9,416 nt of DNA. It comes from Bdellovibrio sp. GTDB taxonomy: Bacteria > Bdellovibrionota > Bdellovibrionia > Bdellovibrionales > UBA1609. The stretch is taken from positions 1 through 9,416 of the forward strand of contig RFKI01000227.1 of the NCBI GenBank assembly GCA_003694355.1, given 5' to 3'. The position numbers and the translations under genes are program-made. The notes beneath the pieces are model-generated. The model saw nothing but the letters and a program-made list of their open reading frames with translations. It had not been told where the DNA came from and did no database searches. Shown in pieces: positions 6,367 through 9,416 of the stretch; position 1 is the stretch's first letter, and each line of letters starts with the position of its first letter.

Positions 6367-7019
6367 GAACTCATTTCTTTACAGTTAGAACTCACCTTCA
6401 AAGTTCCTTCTGTCTTTTGTGCAATTTCTTCAGGTGAGTGCCCTGGGGCGTATTCCTGGAGAATAAATGCATTGTCTTCAATGGTAAAAACACCAAGATC
6501 TGTTACTACTTGATGGATGCACTGAATACCTGTTAATGGTAGCGTGCATTTTTTTAGAAGCTTGGGGCGTCCTTTCTTATCTGTGTGTTGCATTGCTACA
6601 ATCACATGTTTTGCGCCAGCCACTAAATCCATTGCGCCTCCCATGCCTTTAACCATTTTTCCAGGAATCATCCAGTTAGCAGTGTTTCCCTCTTCATCTA
6701 CTTGCATGGCTCCAAGAACCGTTAAATCCACATGTCCTCCTCGAATCATGGCAAAGCTTTCGGCTGAAGAAAAAAAACTCGCTCCGGGCACGGTTGTGAC
6801 AGTCTGTTTTCCTGCATTGATAAGGTCTGGGTCCACTTCAGACTCTAAAGGAAAGGGACCCATTCCTAAAAGTCCATTTTCACTTTGGAGCATGACATTT
6901 TTTTCAGGTGGAATAAAATTGGCTACAAGTGTGGGAATGCCTATACCTAAATTGACCGTATAGCCAGCTTGAACTTCCTGTGCGATTCTTTGAGCAATTT
7001 GTTCTCGGGTTAAAGCCAT
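6363..7019 (-). CDS. scoB: 3-oxoacid CoA-transferase subunit B
   Basis: The 218-residue beta subunit of a family I CoA-transferase (succinyl-CoA:3-ketoacid type) moves CoA from succinyl-CoA to acetoacetate, giving acetoacetyl-CoA and succinate in the cytosol. It carries the signature L-Q-S-E-N-G-L-L-G (residues 44-52), in which Glu47 is the expected catalytic residue that forms the glutamyl-CoA thioester. The upstream G-I-G-I-P-T (25-30) and the M-G-G-A-M-D segment are also typical. Length matches full-size ScoB. The start at 7019 has AGAGGTGAAA just upstream on the minus strand. It follows scoA by 19 bases and is last in the operon. Its stop shares TTAA with the stop of the convergent pilin gene, leaving no room for a dedicated terminator. 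The family is certain; acetoacetate as substrate is inferred from the adjacent thiolase, and other 3-oxoacids such as 3-oxoadipate are less likely alternatives. Confidence 0.93.
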   Translation of the reverse strand: MALTREQIAQRIAQEVQAGYTVNLGIGIPTLVANFIPPEKNVMLQSENGLLGMGPFPLESEVDPDLINAGKQTVTTVPGASFFSSAESFAMIRGGHVDLTVLGAMQVDEEGNTANWMIPGKMVKGMGGAMDLVAGAKHVIVAMQHTDKKGRPKLLKKCTLPLTGIQCIHQVVTDLGVFTIEDNAFILQEYAPGHSPEEIAQKTEGTLKVSSNCKEMSS

Positions 7020-7038
7020 TTTTCACCTCTTTTTATGT

Positions 7039-7743
7039 TTAAGCGGGGCGGATTGTTTTTTGTTCGATGCGCTTTTCATAATGATCACCTTGGAAAATGC
7101 GCTGAACATAAATGCCGGGGGTGTGTACTTGGTCCGGGTCCAGTTCCCCTGCTGGCACAAGTTCTTCCACTTCAGCAATGGTGATTTTGCCTGCAGCAGC
7201 CATCATAGGATTAAAGTTGCGAGCTGTTTTACGATAGATCAGATTACCGAAGGTATCTCCCTTCCAGGCTTTGACGAGAGCAAAATCTCCACGGATGGCT
7301 TTTTCAAGAAGGTAGAGGCGCCCATTGAAAACCTTGGTTTCTTTTCCTTCCTGGACTTGAGTGCCCACCCCTGTTGGAGTGTAAAAGGCGGGAATACCAG
7401 CTCCTCCAGCCCGGATTCTTTCTGCAAGAGTTCCTTGAGGAACTAGCTCCACTTCCAATTCCCCATTCAGAAACTGCTGTTCAAAAGTTTTATTTTCGCC
7501 CACATAACTGGATATCATTTTTTTGATTTGTTTTTTTTGAAGTAAAAGGCCTAAGCCAAAATCATCCACTCCAGCATTGTTGGACACGCAGGTAAGGCCC
7601 TTGACGCCCATTTCTTGTAAAGCAGCGATAGAGCACTCAGGAATCCCACAAAGGCCAAATCCTCCAACAAGAAGAGTGACATTGTCAGTCACATCAAACA
7701 GGGCTTCTTTGGCATTTTTGAAAACTTTAGGTCCTTCAATCAT
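7039..7743 (-). CDS. scoA: 3-oxoacid CoA-transferase subunit A
   Basis: The 234-residue alpha subunit forms the CoA-transferase with the scoB product encoded next to it. It shows the family I signature [16 protein letters not shown] (residues 20-35) and the conserved segment V-S-N-N-A-G (53-58). I placed the start at 7743 rather than at an upstream in-frame ATG at 7791. The later start gives the usual length (M-I-E-G-P-K-V-F...) and overlaps the thiolase stop as ATGA (7740-7743). GGAGAGG lies 5 bases upstream. The upstream start would add 16 residues, including a C-x-x-C that is only thiolase coding sequence read in another frame. Substrate binding and the reaction are shared with subunit B. 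Coupling to the thiolase suggests that acetoacetyl-CoA is handed on for thiolysis. Confidence 0.93.
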   Translation of the reverse strand: MIEGPKVFKNAKEALFDVTDNVTLLVGGFGLCGIPECSIAALQEMGVKGLTCVSNNAGVDDFGLGLLLQKKQIKKMISSYVGENKTFEQQFLNGELEVELVPQGTLAERIRAGGAGIPAFYTPTGVGTQVQEGKETKVFNGRLYLLEKAIRGDFALVKAWKGDTFGNLIYRKTARNFNPMMAAAGKITIAEVEELVPAGELDPDQVHTPGIYVQRIFQGDHYEKRIEQKTIRPA

Positions 7744-8918
7744 GAGAGCCTCTCCACAATAAGGGCAACAGCTTCCCCTCCACCTATGCATAAGGTGGCA
7801 AGGCCGCGTTTTTTATCTCTTTGCTTGAGGGCATAAAGGAGAGTGGTTAAAATACGGGCTCCACTGGCTCCAATGGGGTGCCCCAAAGCCACAGCCCCTC
7901 CATTGACATTTATTTTCTCACGAGGAATTTGAAGTTCTTTCATAGTGGCCATGGTAACGGCACTGAACGCTTCATTGATTTCAAAAAGATCAATTTGATC
8001 CATTTGAAGCTGAGTTTTTTGAAGCACTTTCTTAATGGCTCCAATGGGGGCTGTGGTAAACCACTGAGGGTCTTGAGCGAAGGTGCTATAAGCAATGATT
8101 TTGGCTAGAGGTTTACAACCTTTTTGTTGAACAAAAGACTCTGAAGCTAAAACAAGGGCAGCAGCCCCATCATTGAGTTTACTGGCATTTGCAGCTGTGA
8201 CCGTGCCTTCTTTGTCGAAGGCGGGTTTTAGAGTTTTCATTTTTTCAAAATGAGCTCGTTGTGGCTCTTCATCTTCTTCTACAGTGAGAGTGGCTTTTCT
8301 TGTTTTGACCTCTACCGGGGTGATCTCCTCTTTAAAAAGCCCTTTTTTTTGAGCTTCCTGGGCCCAGAGGTAACTTTGTTTGGCAAATTCATCTTGTTCT
8401 TCTCTGGAGAACTTATATTCTTTCACGCAAAGTTCAGCAGCTACACCCATATGAAACTGATTGTAAGGGTCCCAGAGCCCATCCTTAATCATGGAGTCCG
8501 TCAGTTCAACAGTTCCCATTTTATAACCGTTTCGAGACTTTTCCAGAAGGTGAGGCGCCAGAGACATATTTTCTTGTCCTCCAGCGACAACCACATCGCT
8601 GTTTCCAAGAAGGATAGAGTCTGTTGCGAGCATAACTGCTTTTAGACCAGAGCCGCAGACTTTATTAATAGTCATACAAGGTGTGGAGCTAGGGAGCCCT
8701 GCATAAATAGCGGCCTGTCGAGCAGGAGCTTGTCCAACACCTGCTGTGAGCACTTCGCCCATAATACATTCTTGTATATCTGTAGGTTCCAAGGAAGCGG
8801 CTTTAACGGCAGACTGGATCGCTGTGGCTCCGAGTCGGGGAGCTGGAACGGAAGAAAGGCCTCCCAGAAATGATCCAATAGGGGTTCTCTGAGCAGAAAG
8901 AATATAAGCTGTTGACAT
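7740..8918 (-). CDS. atoB: Acetyl-CoA C-acetyltransferase (thiolase)
   Basis: The 392-residue thiolase interconverts acetoacetyl-CoA plus CoA and two acetyl-CoA in the cytosol. All expected catalytic elements are present: nucleophilic Cys88 in K-V-C-G-S-G, N-E-A-F at 315-318, His347 in G-H-P-I-G, and Cys377 in C-I-G-G-G-E-A near the end. Their positions are one residue off the well-studied Zoogloea enzyme (Cys89, His348, Cys378), which supports the start at 8918. That start has GGAGG 5 bases upstream, whereas the longer frame to 8975 adds 19 residues with no thiolase character. It is the first gene of the minus-strand operon and overlaps scoA by 4 bases. With the CoA-transferase it forms an acetoacetate-to-acetyl-CoA module used for ketone bodies, for acetoacetate from leucine or for hydroxybutyrate turnover. 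It could equally run in the synthetic direction (PhaA-like), since thiolases are reversible. The symbol is the generic one for this activity. Confidence 0.93.
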   Translation of the reverse strand: MSTAYILSAQRTPIGSFLGGLSSVPAPRLGATAIQSAVKAASLEPTDIQECIMGEVLTAGVGQAPARQAAIYAGLPSSTPCMTINKVCGSGLKAVMLATDSILLGNSDVVVAGGQENMSLAPHLLEKSRNGYKMGTVELTDSMIKDGLWDPYNQFHMGVAAELCVKEYKFSREEQDEFAKQSYLWAQEAQKKGLFKEEITPVEVKTRKATLTVEEDEEPQRAHFEKMKTLKPAFDKEGTVTAANASKLNDGAAALVLASESFVQQKGCKPLAKIIAYSTFAQDPQWFTTAPIGAIKKVLQKTQLQMDQIDLFEINEAFSAVTMATMKELQIPREKINVNGGAVALGHPIGASGARILTTLLYALKQRDKKRGLATLCIGGGEAVALIVERLS

Positions 8919-8923
8919 GATTT

Positions 8924-8928
8924 CCTCC
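8924..8928 (-). promoter_or_regulatory. Shine-Dalgarno site fixing the thiolase start
   Basis: On the minus strand GGAGG is followed after 5 bases by the ATG at 8918. No comparable site precedes the alternative ATG at 8975, so this site decides the start codon. Confidence 0.8.
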
Positions 8929-8948
8929 ACAGTTAAGTGTGATTTAGG

Positions 8949-8975
8949 AATATATTGAAATGGAAAGAAAAACAA
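8949..8975 (-). promoter_or_regulatory. Weak candidate promoter for the thiolase-scoAB operon
   Basis: On the minus strand TTGTTT (8975-8970) precedes TATATT (8954-8949), but with a spacer of only 15 bases. The boxes are fair and the spacing is short, so this is a weak call. The start site would lie about 20-25 bases before the ribosome binding site. Confidence 0.25.
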
Positions 8976-8984
8976 TGAATTCTC

Positions 8985-9014
8985 TTGTTAAGAACTTTTT
9001 TGTGAGCATAAAAT
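8985..9014 (+). promoter_or_regulatory. Candidate sigma70-type promoter for the gene at 9053
   Basis: TTGTTA (8985-8990) and TAAAAT (9009-9014, five of six matches to TATAAT) are 18 bases apart. The start site would be about 30 bases before the ATG at 9053. The 134-base region between the divergent genes must contain both promoters. Confidence 0.45.
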
Positions 9015-9052
9015 AGCTTTTGCGTCAATGTCGTAAAGAGAGAGGGCAAATT

Positions 9053-9416
9053 ATGAAGGTGTTTTTATTGAGCTTACTTTTGGGAAGCTCAGCATGGGCT
9101 CTGACTTACAAACCGGTAGAGTGGCCTTTTGTAGAAGGGAGTCAGTTACGGCTGAAGGGTTTTAATGGTCGTGTTGTGTTTAAACAGAAAAAGACAGGAG
9201 GGCCAGTTAAAATCTTTTTGAGGTGGGAGGAGAAGGGCCTTTCTGAAGAAGAATTGGCTTTATGGCGTCCTTCTATAAAAAAAGAAAAAAAGCTTTTGGT
9301 GATTTCTGTAAAGGAGCCTCTGGAAAAAGAATATTGGAAATCGCCGAGAAAAAGATATCCTCAGCTTGTTGCAGAAATTTGGGCCCCCGCAAGAAGTTTA
9401 GGGGTTTCTGTTTACC
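9053..9416 (+). CDS. Secreted protein of unknown function, 3' truncated
   Basis: The first 121 codons of a gene that runs off the window. The N-terminus M-K-V-F-L-L-S-L-L-L-G-S-S-A-W-A is a short Sec signal peptide, with cleavage expected after residue 16 (A-W-A), so the product is periplasmic or exported. AGAGGG ends 6 bases before the ATG. The mature part alternates hydrophobic residues with Gly and Lys (L-R-L-K-G-F-N-G-R-V-V-F, later L-V-A-E-I-W-A-P-A-R-S-L-G-V-S-V-Y), which suggests repeated beta-strands. This resembles the beta-helical layout of DUF4097-type putative adhesins, but the match is only a visual impression. It is divergent from the thiolase operon and probably controlled separately. 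Confidence 0.75.
   Translation, partial: MKVFLLSLLLGSSAWALTYKPVEWPFVEGSQLRLKGFNGRVVFKQKKTGGPVKIFLRWEEKGLSEEELALWRPSIKKEKKLLVISVKEPLEKEYWKSPRKRYPQLVAEIWAPARSLGVSVY

Noticed and set aside
6366..6394. Direct repeat AGAACTCA (6366-6373 and 6387-6394) as an operator or attachment site
   Set aside because: It lies inside the end of scoB, is only eight bases long and has no other site or mobile gene nearby.
7744..7791. N-terminal extension of scoA with a C-x-x-C that looks like a zinc ribbon
   Set aside because: It is thiolase coding sequence read in another frame. The ATG at 7743 has a good ribosome binding site, gives the standard length and forms a typical ATGA overlap.
6544..8645. Plus-strand open frames (6544-6963, 7060-7446, 8250-8645) opposite scoB, scoA and the thiolase
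   Set aside because: They lie wholly antisense to genes with intact catalytic motifs, and their translations show no recognisable domain.
8919..8975. Longer thiolase start adding 19 residues
   Set aside because: The extra residues have no thiolase similarity, and GGAGG is placed for the ATG at 8918, which also puts the catalytic residues at the expected positions.

Overview
The window reads as chromosomal DNA from an AT-rich Gram-negative bacterium (roughly 40% G+C by eye, not computed). It encodes an outer-membrane beta-barrel, a lipoprotein, type IV pilin-like proteins with class III prepilin leaders, and a two-subunit CoA-transferase. Low G+C, dense packing and a minor-pilin set beside ketoacid metabolism would suit a member of the Bdellovibrionota/Oligoflexia or a related deltaproteobacterial-type lineage. 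No single gene proves this, so the assignment is tentative. There are no RNA genes, insertion sequences, CRISPR arrays or phage genes.

Layout. Bases 1-3064 hold two overlapping plus-strand genes: the 3' part of an outer-membrane beta-barrel protein ending in Phe, and a 703-residue lipoprotein of unknown function with a perfect EF-hand calcium loop near its C-terminus. Bases 3065-3412 are a 348-base non-coding stretch with two terminator-like hairpins, a good sigma70-type promoter and a short leader hairpin. Bases 3413-6366 hold three tightly packed plus-strand pilin-like genes. The first lacks the Glu at mature position +5, as GspK/PilX-type tip subunits often do. The other two have textbook prepilin leaders. 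All three share a similar distal region built around conserved cysteines, which gets longer from gene to gene.

Bases 6363-8918, on the minus strand, are a catabolic operon: thiolase, then 3-oxoacid CoA-transferase subunit A, then subunit B. Together these would convert acetoacetate to acetoacetyl-CoA and cleave that to two acetyl-CoA, or run part of the route in reverse. The pilin operon and this operon converge and share the tetranucleotide TTAA as overlapping stop codons. Beyond a divergent promoter region (8919-9052), a plus-strand gene for a secreted protein starts at 9053 and runs off the end.

How they work together. The upstream block looks like an envelope/pilus locus: an outer-membrane barrel, an outer-membrane lipoprotein and a minor-pilin set that could form a cysteine-rich pilus or pseudopilus tip. 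No assembly ATPase, secretin, major pilin or PilY1 is visible, so the machinery must lie elsewhere. The best lead for something undescribed is the shared cysteine module of the three pilins together with the neighbouring EF-hand lipoprotein.
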